This document shows, piece by piece, positions 26,110 to 35,181 of a stretch of 64,000 nt of DNA. This stretch comes from Bacillus sp. KH172YL63 (GTDB lineage: Bacteria; Bacillota; Bacilli; Bacillales; Bacillaceae_B). The first letter of the stretch is position 1, and the number at the start of each line of letters is the position of its first letter. Below the pieces are notes generated by a model. That model was not told the DNA's origin. It did no database searches and saw only the letters and a program-made list of their open reading frames with translations. Where the stretch lies: positions 1,848,001 through 1,912,000 of the forward strand of contig NZ_AP022842.1 of assembly GCF_011398925.1 (NCBI RefSeq), read 5' to 3'. Made by a program: the position numbers and the translations under genes.

Positions 26110-27285
26110 ATGACATTAGAAAATGAAAGAAATATTACGAGAATACATATGGATGGGAAAGAATACATCCTGATCGGAACGGCCCACGTTTCCCGTCAAA
26201 GCGCAGAGCAGGTCAAGGAAGTGATCGAAGCGGAGAAGCCGGACACGGTGTGTGTGGAGCTCGATGAACCGAGGTATCAATCGATCGTCGAAGGAGACAA
26301 ATGGAGAGATACAGACATCTTCCAGGTAATCAAAGATAAAAAAGCGACATTGCTCCTGATGAACCTTGCCATCGGCTCATTTCAACGGAGGATGGCGAAG
26401 CAGTTCGGTATCAAGCCAGGTCAGGAAATGATTCAGGGAATCCAGTCGGCAGAAGAAACAGGAGCGAAGCTGGTTCTTGCCGACCGCAATATCCAAATTA
26501 CATTTTCACGGATTTGGAGCTCTGTCGGATTCAGCGGCAAAGCAAAGCTTCTGACTCAAATCGTTTACAGCATATTCAGCAATGAGACCATTTCCGAAGA
26601 AGAGCTCGAAAAAATCAAATCTCAGGATATGCTTGATTCCATGCTGAATGAATTCACACAGGTGTTCCCTAAATTAAAGACACCGTTAATCGATGAGCGG
26701 GATCAATACCTCGCACAAAAAATCAAGGATGCACCGGGAGAGAAGATCGTTGCCGTCCTTGGTGCAGCCCACGTGCCGGGGATTACGAAAGAAATTCATA
26801 AGAACCATGACCTCGATAAGCTGAATAGCCGTCCTGCCAAATCGCCATGGCCGAAGATCATCGGGTGGGCGATCCCCTTCATGATTCTTGCTGTTATCGC
26901 TTATACCTTCTTCTCCAATCCGGATGCAGGTATTCAACAGGGAATCAGCTGGATTTTATGGAACGGTGGCTTTTCTGCCCTGGGCGTGGCCATTGGGTTA
27001 GGTCACCCATTAGCAATTTTGACTGCTTTTGTAGCAGCCCCATTCACGTCTTTGAACCCGTTGCTTGCAGCAGGCTGGTTTGCAGGATTCGTTCAAGCTT
27101 ATTTCCGCAGGCCTAATGTAGGGGATTTTGATTCTCTCCCGGAAGACGTATTAAGCGTCAAAGGATTTTGGCGGAACAAAGTGACCCGGATCCTCCTCAT
27201 TGTGGTGCTTGCCAACCTGGGCAGTACGCTTGGGACGGTCATCGGTGGAGCCGACGTCGTGCGTTTATTCATTGAAAATTTATAA
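26110..27285 (+). CDS. TraB/PrgY-family membrane protein
   Basis: 391 residues; AAAGGAAGG precedes the ATG. The N-terminal TraB/GumN-type domain (about 10-230) has the motifs GTAHVSRQSAEQV, VCVELDEPRY, DRNIQITFSRIW and AVLGAAHVPGI. The C-terminal part has four or five hydrophobic segments (about 252-272, 280-300, 304-325, 360-385). Enterococcal PrgY/TraB members reduce pheromone activity during plasmid conjugation; the Tiki/TraB superfamily may be metalloproteases. Chromosomal Bacillus copies have unknown roles. Confidence 0.88.
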   Translation: MTLENERNITRIHMDGKEYILIGTAHVSRQSAEQVKEVIEAEKPDTVCVELDEPRYQSIVEGDKWRDTDIFQVIKDKKATLLLMNLAIGSFQRRMAKQFGIKPGQEMIQGIQSAEETGAKLVLADRNIQITFSRIWSSVGFSGKAKLLTQIVYSIFSNETISEEELEKIKSQDMLDSMLNEFTQVFPKLKTPLIDERDQYLAQKIKDAPGEKIVAVLGAAHVPGITKEIHKNHDLDKLNSRPAKSPWPKIIGWAIPFMILAVIAYTFFSNPDAGIQQGISWILWNGGFSALGVAIGLGHPLAILTAFVAAPFTSLNPLLAAGWFAGFVQAYFRRPNVGDFDSLPEDVLSVKGFWRNKVTRILLIVVLANLGSTLGTVIGGADVVRLFIENL

Positions 27286-27293
27286 AAAGTCTT

Positions 27294-27328
27294 AAATAAG
27301 CCGTCCTTCTGGATGGCTTATTTTTTCA
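27294..27328 (+). terminator. Terminator after TraB gene
   Basis: AAATAAGCCGTCC / GGATGGCTTATTT stem with TTCT loop and T-run. Confidence 0.9.
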
Positions 27329-27388
27329 TTGTTATTGGTATATTATGTTAAAGTATAGATGCAAAGATGAAATGGAAGGAGAATGGCA

Positions 27389-27574
27389 TTGAAGCGATTT
27401 CTTGGCAGGAACGCCCATTGGTTATTGTTTTTTATTGTAGGCTTAAGTCTATTGACAGGATTCACCTTCATGAAAAATTCAGTACAGGGAATCATCGCGG
27501 GGATATTCGGGTTGGTTGGATTTGCAGGTGCTGCCTATCTTGCATTTTTCATGGAAAGAAAAAAGCGTACATAA
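27389..27574 (+). CDS. Small two-span membrane protein
   Basis: 61 residues from TTG 27389, seven bases behind AAGGAG; the ATG at 27383 is only one base from that site and is unlikely. Two hydrophobic stretches at about 10-30 and 35-53 end in MERKKRT. I do not recognise the family. A histidine phosphatase gene follows about 100 bases later. Confidence 0.65.
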   Translation: MKRFLGRNAHWLLFFIVGLSLLTGFTFMKNSVQGIIAGIFGLVGFAGAAYLAFFMERKKRT

Positions 27575-27679
27575 TGAGTGGCAGGAGAGGTCTCTTTTAT
27601 GCCTTCAGAACATCACTTGATTGTTTCAGAGACTGATAAGACCTACACCCTTCATCTTCTAATAGAAAGGATACACAAC

Positions 27680-28207
27680 ATGATATATGTAATCAGGCAT
27701 GGACAGACCGATTTGAATCAAGAAGGCAGGCTGCAGGGCAGGAGGGGCCGTCCGTTAAATGAAGCTGGCATGATTCAGGCTCAGAATGCAAAAGAGGCGT
27801 TATGTGACATTCATTTCGATTACGTCTTTTCTTCCCCTCAGGAAAGAGCGGTGCAAACGGCAGAAATCATCTCAGGCAAAGAGGTGAAAGTGGATGAGCG
27901 ATTGGATGTATTTGATTTAGGTGAGGCGGATGGACTGTTGAAGACTGAAGTGAAAATGTCTGGATACCTTCCTGATCAATCCGTCTATGAAGGAATAGAA
28001 AATAAGGAGGACTTCATGGGGCGGATCTTTTCATTTATGGATGAGCTTCAAGGGAGTTTAGCCTCCAAGGATGTAAATATCCTGATATCAGGACACCGTT
28101 GTACAACAGGGGGGATTGGTGCCTATTTCAAAGGAATTCCAACAGATCTGAACATCCTCCAGTACTCATCGAACAATGGTGAGTTTAAGACGTACCGCTT
28201 TAAATGA
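27680..28207 (+). CDS. Histidine phosphatase (phosphoglycerate-mutase-like)
   Basis: 175 residues from ATG 27680 with AGAAAGGA upstream. The catalytic motif VIRHGQTDLNQEGRLQGRRGRPLNEAG is at residues 4-30, and the second His is in ILISGHRCTTGGIGAY near residue 140. It dephosphorylates small molecules or acts as a mutase; members include YhfR-type enzymes. Substrate not predictable. Confidence 0.9.
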   Translation: MIYVIRHGQTDLNQEGRLQGRRGRPLNEAGMIQAQNAKEALCDIHFDYVFSSPQERAVQTAEIISGKEVKVDERLDVFDLGEADGLLKTEVKMSGYLPDQSVYEGIENKEDFMGRIFSFMDELQGSLASKDVNILISGHRCTTGGIGAYFKGIPTDLNILQYSSNNGEFKTYRFK

Positions 28208-28785
28208 TTTTTTTAGGAAAAATGTCCCTGAGGCGTTTTCAAGGATGCAGGTTGGGTATATAGTTATTAGCCTTTACCCGCAACCCTGTGGGGGGAAGAT
28301 AATAGGAGCTGTGGAAAGCGTTGTTCAATATACACGACAAGTATTCAATTGTTTTGTATCAAACATATGTTGCCAGAATGCAGGCTTCTCGCAAATCTCA
28401 GAAAATCACAATCCAAATGCTTTCTCAGTACACAGGCTTTTCTGAGGAAATTATTCTCGAAGCACTAGAGCTTGGAACATTATCACCTGAATTATCTTAT
28501 GGATAATCACCAACGTGTAAAGGTCTAAGAAAATTATTTTCCCCACCAGGGTTGACCCATCTTATGGCGTTACATCATTGAATGATTTTGTAAAATAAAT
28601 AAATGTGGCTTTATTAGCATATATTGTTGTTATTATTAGACGTTAATGGGAAGATCATTGGTACCTTGAGATAGCGTAATAAAAAACTTTTATAGCAATG
28701 AATCAAAGGCAATGTACTTAAATGACGTTGATCATTACTATTCAGAAGATGAATTAATCCAGTGAATATGGTTTTTATCTTCGAT
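28208..28785. other. Long intergenic region
   Basis: 578 bases with little coding potential. GGTTGGGTA near 28250 can pair with TACCCGCAACC near 28278, a possible RNA hairpin. A weak 61-codon frame lies at 28321-28506. The rest is AT-rich and unassigned. Confidence 0.5.
28321..28506 (+). CDS. Doubtful small ORF, 61 residues
   Basis: TTG start with GGAAAGCG close upstream and AGGAG further back. The C-terminal half, ITIQMLSQYTGFSEEII, reads like a helix-turn-helix-like helical protein, and codon choice looks plausible. No family is recognised. It may be a real small protein or a remnant. Confidence 0.3.
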   Translation: MFNIHDKYSIVLYQTYVARMQASRKSQKITIQMLSQYTGFSEEIILEALELGTLSPELSYG

Positions 28786-28913
28786 GGTTGATTGGAGCGG
28801 AAGATGCTCGACTCCTGCGGGAACTGATGGACAGGTGAGACCCCGCAGGACGAAGTCCGAGGAGGCTCACCGCCATCCCCGCGGAAAGCGAGCATCTGGA
28901 GCGGAAATCAACC
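28786..28913. repeat. Dispersed palindromic Bacillus-type repeat
   Basis: A 128-bp element whose ends are inverted: GGTTGATTGGAGCGGAAGAT at the left and GCATCTGGAGCGGAAATCAACC at the right. Inner arms (CTCCTGCGGG...CCCCGCAGG; GAGGAGGCTCACC against GGTGAGACC) can also pair. From memory, near-identical elements occur in many copies in Bacillus genomes. No ORF is carried, so it is non-autonomous or a regulatory/terminator-like unit. Confidence 0.8.
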
Positions 28914-28922
28914 GCATCTGAC

Positions 28923-28949
28923 TGTTTATAAGCAACAATGTTTACAAAA
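28923..28949 (+). repeat. 27-bp dispersed repeat (copy 1)
   Basis: A 27-base tract beginning TGTTTATAAGCAACAATG and ending GTTTACAAAA is found again, exactly, at 53257-53283. It sits ten bases right of the palindromic element here. Confidence 0.85.
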
Positions 28950-29032
28950 CAACCATAATTTTTAAAGAATATATTGAAAAAACAAGCCTATATTTATTAT
29001 AATAGCAGAAAGGATTTATAGAGGAGGATCTA

Positions 29033-29212
29033 ATGGACACCCACAGGAGTAAAAGGATATCAAAGTTATACCGAAAGTTGATTACTTCTGATGCAACACA
29101 AGCTTTCCTTATTTATAAAGGCCTAGATGAAGCAACCAAAGCAGAATTACTCGATTTAGTGGCAGAGATGGGCGCACAGCACTCAGAAAAACTTTTGAAC
29201 AAAATAAGCTAA
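29033..29212 (+). CDS. Small hypothetical protein, 59 residues
   Basis: ATG 29033 is preceded by GAGGAGGATCTA, an excellent ribosome site, and the frame ends at TAA 29212. The protein starts MDTHRSKRISKLYRKLI and is helical, with the segment LDEATKAELLDLVAEMG. No family recognised. An own terminator follows and a group II intron has inserted just behind it, which supports that this is a real transcription unit. Confidence 0.75.
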   Translation: MDTHRSKRISKLYRKLITSDATQAFLIYKGLDEATKAELLDLVAEMGAQHSEKLLNKIS

Positions 29213-29228
29213 TATATATGCCAAACAT

Positions 29229-29264
29229 AAAGACCTGGAGAAGGAATTCTCCGGTCTTTTTTAT
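29229..29264 (+). terminator. Terminator of the 59-residue gene, intron target
   Basis: AAAGACC...GGTCTTT outer stem with inner GGAGAA/TTCTCC pairing and a T-run. The group II intron begins two bases after the T-run. Confidence 0.9.
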
Positions 29265-29265
29265 T

Positions 29266-31155
29266 GTGCGCCCGGCATGGGTGTAATCTATAGGGTGAGA
29301 GTCCCGAGCCGTGAAGACAGTTGTAGCGGTTAGCTTAACGCAAGGGTGTCCGGGGTGACCTGGAATCTGAAGGAAGCGGGCGGCAAACCTCCGGTCCGAG
29401 GAACACGAATCTCATATAAGGCTTGTTGCACTGGATGAGTCTGCAATACAAGATGAAGTCCGAACTGTCGAAGGTGCAGAAAGTAAATGAGGCGGATAGA
29501 TGGAGGGAAAGATTACACTCTTACCCGGGGAGATCTGGCGGATACGCCTTGAACACTTGGTAACCGGAGAAGTGATTCTCCGCTGAACCGCCAGAAGTCA
29601 GCCGAGGTCATAGTACCGGCTTTTCTCGAGGAAGCCGGGAAGGACTGAACAATCAAGAGAGTGCCACGACCTGGCTCATGGTAACTGAGAGACTCACAGA
29701 CAATCTGAAAAGAGCTTTCCATTTAGAGGTAACGGTGAATTCCGTAAGGGCTGGTGGAAGTGTGAGGCAGGGTCATCGAAAGAGGAAACGTGACACACGA
29801 AGGAAAGGAATATCAGTGATGTTGATGAATATGATTCTGTCTAAACCGAATATGCTTGAAGCACTGAAACGTGTAGAACGTAATAAGGGAAGCCATGGCG
29901 TGGATGATATGCCCGTACAAAACCTGCGATCGCATATCATGCGCGAATGGCAGTCGATTCGCAAGAATCTCCTTGGGGGAACCTACAAACCGGACCCGGT
30001 ACGTCGGATCGAAATCCCGAAACCAGACGGCGGCGTCCGGTTGTTAGGCATCCCAACGGTGACAGACCGTATGATTCAACAATCAATTGCCCAAATACTC
30101 TCCGGGATATACGAGCCGACCTTCTCTGATCATAGTTATGGGTTCCGACCAAATCGGAGTGCCCATGACGCCGTTAGAAAAGCGAAGATGTATATCCGGG
30201 AAGGGATATCGCTGGGTTATCGATATTGATTTAGAAATTCTTTGACAGAGTGAATCATGATAAGCTCATGGGTCTTCTGGCGAAGAAAGTAAAGGACAAA
30301 GCACTTCTGAAACTGATTCGTTCTTACCTCAATGCAGGAATTATGATAGAAGGTGTAAAGGTGAAAAGCGAGGAAGGTACGCCACAGGGCGGACCTCTCA
30401 GTCCATTGCTTTCTAACATCATTTTGAATGAACTGGACCAGGAATTAGAGAGACGGGGGCTACGTTTTATACGGTACGCAGATGATTGTAATATCTTTGT
30501 CCGTTCGCCAAAAGCCGGTAACCGGGTGATGACTTCAGTGACGATGTTTCTTGAGAAGAAACTTAAATTGAAGGTAAACCGAAAGAAATCTGCGGTGGAT
30601 AGACCTTGGAGAAGAACGTTCCTTGGCTTTAGCTTTACATCGAATCGTAAACCAAAAGTCAGAGTTGCCTCCCAAAGTATAAAACGGTTGAAACAGAAAA
30701 TCCGTTATCTAACTTCCAGATCTTCAGGATGGTCGATGGAGGGACGAATCAGAAAGCTGAACCAATATTTAATGGGATGGATCGGCTATTTTCAGCTGGC
30801 TGATACACATAGCATCCTAAAATACCTGGATGCATGGATCAGAAGAAGATTGCGAATGTGTCTGTGGAAGCAGTGGAAACTGCCGAAAACTAAAGTCCGT
30901 AACCTCATTGCGCTCGGCGTTCCAAAATGGAAGGCATATGAATGGGGAAATACCCGGAAGGGGATATTGGAGGGTCGCACAAAGTCCAATACTACACAGA
31001 ACCCTTGGCAATTCCTTTTGGAATCGCCAAGGGCTCCTAAGTCTTATCGGTAGGTATGAAAGTCTTCGTCAACCATCTTGATTGAACCGCCGTATACCGA
31101 TCGGTACGTACGGTGGTGTGAGAGGTCGGGGATTAATCATCCCCTCCTACTCGAT
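29266..31155 (+). mobile_element. Group IIC intron (O. iheyensis type)
   Basis: The 5' end GTGCGCCCGGCATGGGTG, the following CTATAGGGTGAGAGTCCCGA, and the domain I segment with GAAGGAAGCGGGCGGCAAAC match my memory of the crystallised Oceanobacillus iheyensis group IIC intron. Near the 3' end, GAACCGCCGTATACCGATCGGTACGTACGGTGG is domain V and GGGGATTAATCATCCCC with CTACTCGAT is domain VI and the 3' splice site (given as about 31155). It is inserted directly after a terminator hairpin, the known target of class C introns. The ORF lies in domain IV. Confidence 0.9.
29819..31053 (+). pseudogene. Group II intron reverse transcriptase/maturase, frameshifted
   Basis: The RT begins at ATG 29819 behind AGGAAAGGA. 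Left part (to ~30205): LEALKRVERNKGSHGVDDM, IPKPDGGVRLLGIPTVTDRMIQQ, PTFSDHSYGFRPNRSAHDA (RT0-RT2). An extra A at 30206 and loss of two A's near 30237 break the frame exactly in RT3 (the YRWVIDIDLE.KFFD region is read in a third frame). The right part keeps RT5 RYADDCN, RT4 EGTPQGGPLSPLLSNIIL, the X/thumb domain and a basic C-terminus. Repairing both changes gives 411 codons, the usual size. So it was functional recently but is now probably inactive, or the assembly has errors here. Confidence 0.9.
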
Positions 31156-31330
31156 TTGTTTCCTTACTCACGGGAAAAAGAGAAAGGTGCGGATTACACC
31201 GGTAGTTTCCTTCGAAAGGACTGATACTTTTGTAAATAAGTAAGGGGAAAAGAAAAACAGATACATCACAACAGACTATTTTCCTGTTTTTATGTAAATA
31301 GGAGATTATTCCTTTTTATTCAAAATAATG

Positions 31331-31371
31331 TTGTATTATTATATAATGATATTTATAATATTAAGAAAATT
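31331..31371 (+). promoter_or_regulatory. Candidate dpp promoter with CodY-like site
   Basis: TTGTAT at 31331-31336 and TTATAA at 31353-31358 are 16 bases apart. AATATTAAGAAAATT at 31357-31371 differs from the CodY consensus AATTTTCWGAAAATT in two positions and overlaps the -10 region. In B. subtilis, dpp is repressed by CodY in rich medium, so this is expected. Confidence 0.6.
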
Positions 31372-31395
31372 CTATAAAAAGAGAGGGGGAGCGCA

Positions 31396-32220
31396 ATGAA
31401 GGTGTATATGTCTGTGGATATGGAAGGGATTACCGGTCTGGTCGATCATACCCACGTTAGTCGCCAGAAGCATAATTACGAGCGTGGAAGAAGGCTCATG
31501 ACCGGCGAGGCAAATGCGGTGGCAACCGCTGCATTTAATGCGGGGTGTCAAGAAGTGCTGATCAATGACAGCCATTCTGAAATGAATAATGTATTAATTG
31601 AAGAGCTGCACCCTGAAACGAAACTGATATCCGGAGGAGTGAAACCATATTCTATGGTTCAAGGACTGGATGGATCGTTTGATGGTGCTTTTTTTATAGG
31701 GTATCATGCCCGGGCCTCTATGATGGGTGTGATGTCGCACTCAATGACCTTTGGGGTGCGCCACATGTTCATTGATGATGTGGCTGTTGGGGAGCTCGGG
31801 TTCAATGCCTATGTCGCCGGATATTATGGGGTACCTGTATTGATGGTGACAGGGGATGATCAAACGGCACGCGAGGCGGAATCCCTGATTCCCAATGTGA
31901 AGACGGTCATTGTAAAGGAAGCGGTATCCCGGTCCGTTGCGAAGAGCCTGACACCTGAGAAGGTGCAGAAATTGTTGTATGAGAAGACGCCTGAAGCGAT
32001 ACATAACAAAGGAAATGTTAAGCCACTTATCCCACCGGATCGTCCGGTATTGCGGATAGAATTTGCAAATTATGGCCAGGCCGAATGGGCCAGCCTCATG
32101 CCGGGGACGGTTCATGAACCTGGTACAACCACAGTCAGGTTCGAGGCGGAAGATATTCTTGAAGCGTACAGAGCGATGCTTGTTATGACTGAACTCGCCA
32201 TGCGCACTACATTCTGTTAG
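31396..32220 (+). CDS. dppA: D-aminopeptidase DppA (M55 family)
   Basis: 274 residues, AGAGAGGGGGAGCGCA before ATG. The M55 N-terminus MKVYMSVDMEGITGLVDHTHV has the metal-binding Asp-x-Glu and is followed by His in VLINDSHSEMNN and FIGYHARA. It is a zinc-dependent, cytoplasmic self-compartmentalising peptidase that cleaves D-Ala-D-Ala-type peptides. First gene of the dpp-ykf operon, which imports and breaks down murein peptides; spacing to dppB is 14 bases. Confidence 0.95.
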   Translation: MKVYMSVDMEGITGLVDHTHVSRQKHNYERGRRLMTGEANAVATAAFNAGCQEVLINDSHSEMNNVLIEELHPETKLISGGVKPYSMVQGLDGSFDGAFFIGYHARASMMGVMSHSMTFGVRHMFIDDVAVGELGFNAYVAGYYGVPVLMVTGDDQTAREAESLIPNVKTVIVKEAVSRSVAKSLTPEKVQKLLYEKTPEAIHNKGNVKPLIPPDRPVLRIEFANYGQAEWASLMPGTVHEPGTTTVRFEAEDILEAYRAMLVMTELAMRTTFC

Positions 32221-32234
32221 AAAGTGAGAGATCT

Positions 32235-33167
32235 ATGGGCACATATTTGATGAAGAGGCTGCTGGCGATGGTGTTGACACTATGGTTGATTGTTACATTG
32301 ACATTCTTTCTGATGCACGCAATACCGGGTTCGCCTTTTAATGAAGAGCGGAATACAAGCGACATTGTTCAGCAGAATTTAGAAGATCATTATCATTTGA
32401 ATGAACCACTGATGGTTCAGTATTTTCTCTACATAAAATCACTTGTATCTTTAGACTTTGGTCCCTCCATCACACAGCCGTCCCAAACGGTGAATGATTT
32501 GTTGGGGAGAGGCTTTCCGATTTCATTTGAGTTAGGGATGCTTACACTATTGATTGCCGTCTTTTCAGGGATCACCCTTGGCGTATTGGCTGCCCTCAGG
32601 CATAACGGCTTGATTGATTACGTGGCAATGGGCTTTGCCGTTCTGGGGATCTCCATTCCCAATTTTGTAATGGCCACACTCCTGATTCAGGTGGTAGCGG
32701 TGAATTGGGAAATACTCCCTGTTGCGACCTGGACAAGCTGGCGGCATATGGTCCTTCCCACCCTGGCGCTTGCTACAGGGCCTATGGCAATCATTGCCCG
32801 CCTGACACGTTCAAGCATGCTGGAAGTCTTGACCCAGGATTATATCCGGACTGCCCGGGCGAAAGGTTTGTCACCAATGAAAATCGTAGTCAAGCATGCT
32901 CTTAAAAATGCCTTAATGCCGGTGGTAACGGTGCTTGGAACCCTGGCTGCAGGCATATTGACGGGAACTTTCGTGATTGAACAGATCTTTGCGATACCTG
33001 GAATGGGAAAATATTTTGTGGAGAGCATCAATCAGCGGGATTACCCTGTCATCATGGGAACGACCGTCTTTTACAGCGCTTTTCTCATCGTCATGTTATT
33101 TCTCGTAGATTTAACTTATGGATTCCTTGATCCACGGATAAAGTTGCACAAGAAGGAGGCGAAATGA
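32235..33167 (+). CDS. dppB: Dipeptide ABC transporter permease DppB
   Basis: 310 residues with six spans. The N-terminus MGTYLMKRLLAMVLTLWLIVTLTFFLMHAIPGSPF is the classical OppB/DppB start, and the cytoplasmic coupling loop is YIRTARAKGLSPMKIVVKHALKNALMPVVT (EAA motif). It forms the membrane channel with DppC. The stop overlaps the start of dppC. Confidence 0.95.
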   Translation: MGTYLMKRLLAMVLTLWLIVTLTFFLMHAIPGSPFNEERNTSDIVQQNLEDHYHLNEPLMVQYFLYIKSLVSLDFGPSITQPSQTVNDLLGRGFPISFELGMLTLLIAVFSGITLGVLAALRHNGLIDYVAMGFAVLGISIPNFVMATLLIQVVAVNWEILPVATWTSWRHMVLPTLALATGPMAIIARLTRSSMLEVLTQDYIRTARAKGLSPMKIVVKHALKNALMPVVTVLGTLAAGILTGTFVIEQIFAIPGMGKYFVESINQRDYPVIMGTTVFYSAFLIVMLFLVDLTYGFLDPRIKLHKKEAK

Positions 33168-34120
33168 TGGGAATCCGAAAACAACAGGATCGATTGATGA
33201 CAACTGAGGTGAAGGACGAATGGTTTACCCCGAAGCGAAGTCATTCAGACGACAGAGAAGCGGTGGTAAGGCCGAGTCTCTCATACTGGCAGGATGCCTG
33301 GAACCGTCTGTTGAAAAATAAACTCGCCATGTTTGGTTTAATATGCTTGATCGGATTGCTCGTGATGGCGGTGTTCGGGCCCGTCATTTCGCCCCATGAT
33401 GTGACAAAGCAGACGCTTTCTAGTCAAAATCTTCCCCCTTCTGCTCAGCATTGGTTCGGGACAGATGATCTCGGCCGTGACGTTTTTACACGTACTTGGT
33501 ATGGTGCAAGGATTTCCCTTTTTGTAGGTTTTATGGCAGCCCTGATCGATTTCGTCATCGGAATCGTCTACGGGGGGATCGCCGGGTATAAAGGGGGCAA
33601 AACCGACCAGGCCATGATGCGCATTGTCGAAATTCTATACGGCTTGCCTTATTTATTGGTGGTTATTTTATTGATGGTTGTCATGGGACCGGGTCTTTTG
33701 ACGATTATCGTGGCCCTGACCGTTACCGGCTGGATTGGAATGGCAAGGATTGTAAGGGGACAAGTACTTCAGATCAAGAATTATGAGTTTATACTCGCTT
33801 CCAGGACATTCGGGACGAAAACAGCAAAAATCATCCGGAAGAACCTGTTGCCGAATACGATGGGGCCGATCATCGTGCAGCTGACATTGACGGTGCCCAG
33901 TGCCATCTTTGCCGAAGCGTTTTTAAGCTTCCTTGGGCTCGGCATCCAGGCCCCTTATGCGAGTTGGGGCGTGATGGCCAATGATGGGCTTTCGACGATC
34001 CTTTCAGGATACTGGTGGCGCTTATTCTTCCCGGCTTTATTTATTTCATTGACAATGTTTTCATTTAACGTGTTGGGCGACGGATTACAGGATGCCCTTG
34101 ATCCGAAGCTGAGGAGGTGA
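33164..34120 (+). CDS. dppC: Dipeptide ABC transporter permease DppC
   Basis: 318 residues; ATGA overlap with dppB, with GGAGG just upstream. An N-terminal extension (about 1-40) precedes LLKNKLAMFGLICLIGLLVMAVFGPVISP, then the periplasmic FGTDDLGRDVFTRTWYGARISL motif of OppC/DppC. The EAA loop is NYEFILASRTFGTKTAKIIRKNLLPNTMGPIIVQ. Works with DppB, DppD, YkfD and the DppE binding protein. Confidence 0.95.
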   Translation: MMGIRKQQDRLMTTEVKDEWFTPKRSHSDDREAVVRPSLSYWQDAWNRLLKNKLAMFGLICLIGLLVMAVFGPVISPHDVTKQTLSSQNLPPSAQHWFGTDDLGRDVFTRTWYGARISLFVGFMAALIDFVIGIVYGGIAGYKGGKTDQAMMRIVEILYGLPYLLVVILLMVVMGPGLLTIIVALTVTGWIGMARIVRGQVLQIKNYEFILASRTFGTKTAKIIRKNLLPNTMGPIIVQLTLTVPSAIFAEAFLSFLGLGIQAPYASWGVMANDGLSTILSGYWWRLFFPALFISLTMFSFNVLGDGLQDALDPKLRR

Positions 34121-34125
34121 ACAGA

Positions 34126-35139
34126 ATGGACCACGTATTAACAGTAAAAGACCTCGAAGTCTCATTTACGACTTATGGGGGTGAAGTCAAAGCGGTCAGG
34201 GGAGTGAGCTTTGATCTCAGTAAAGGTGAAACGCTTGCCATTGTAGGGGAATCGGGCTGTGGGAAGAGTGTAACCTCCCAAAGTATCATGAAATTGATCC
34301 CTTCTCCACCGGGGAAAGTGACGAACGGGGAGATACTCTTTAAAGGGTCCGACCTGTTAAAGCAAAGTGAAGCACAAATGAGGAAGATCAGGGGAGCAGA
34401 TATTTCCATGATCTTTCAGGATCCGATGACTGCCCTGAACCCGACATTGACGATAGGGGAGCAGTTGATGGAAGGGATACTGGAGCATCATCCGATCGGC
34501 AAAAAAATGGCCAAACAAAGGGCGATTGAGATGCTTTCTCTTGTGAGTATCCCAAATCCTGCAGAGAGGATGAGGCAATATCCCCATCAGTTCAGCGGCG
34601 GGATGAGGCAGCGGATCGTGATTGCCATGGCCCTTGCGTGTGAGCCGGATGTGTTGATTGCCGATGAACCTACAACCGCTCTGGATGTAACCATACAGGC
34701 ACAGATTTTGGAACTGTTTAGAAAAATACAAAACAACACCGGTGTTTCCATTATATTGATCACCCATGATTTAGGCGTTGTCGCCCAGGTGGCCGATCGC
34801 ATTGCGGTCATGTATGCGGGAAAGATTGTGGAAGAAGGGACAAGAAGGGAAATTTTCTACTCTCCTCAACACCCTTATACGAAAGGGTTGCTGAAGTCGG
34901 TGCCGCGGCTGGATCTCGAAGGGGAAGAATTGTATCCGATCCCCGGGTCACCGCCGGATTTATTTGCACCACCAGTCGGATGTCCGTTTGCTGCCCGGTG
35001 TGAAAAAGCAATGGAAGTGTGTGTGCGTGTCCATCCGCCAAAGACACAATTATCCGGGGATCATCATGTGGAATGCTGGCTTCAGGATGAACGGGCGAAA
35101 AATATGGCGCTTTCATCGATTAGTCTGACAATCAGGTAG
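34126..35139 (+). CDS. dppD: Dipeptide ABC transporter ATPase DppD
   Basis: 337 residues from ATG 34126, eight bases after AGGAGG. Walker A GESGCGKSV, signature FSGGMRQRIVIAMAL, Walker B LIADEPTTALDV, H-loop ITHDLGVVAQ. The C-terminal oligopeptide-transporter domain has the Fe-S-like cysteine pattern CPFAARC...C...C (about 285-320). It energises dipeptide import together with YkfD, whose gene closes the operon. Confidence 0.95.
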   Translation: MDHVLTVKDLEVSFTTYGGEVKAVRGVSFDLSKGETLAIVGESGCGKSVTSQSIMKLIPSPPGKVTNGEILFKGSDLLKQSEAQMRKIRGADISMIFQDPMTALNPTLTIGEQLMEGILEHHPIGKKMAKQRAIEMLSLVSIPNPAERMRQYPHQFSGGMRQRIVIAMALACEPDVLIADEPTTALDVTIQAQILELFRKIQNNTGVSIILITHDLGVVAQVADRIAVMYAGKIVEEGTRREIFYSPQHPYTKGLLKSVPRLDLEGEELYPIPGSPPDLFAPPVGCPFAARCEKAMEVCVRVHPPKTQLSGDHHVECWLQDERAKNMALSSISLTIR

Positions 35140-35181
35140 GCTAATTGTTTGATAGATCAATACTATACAAGGGGGAAAAAC

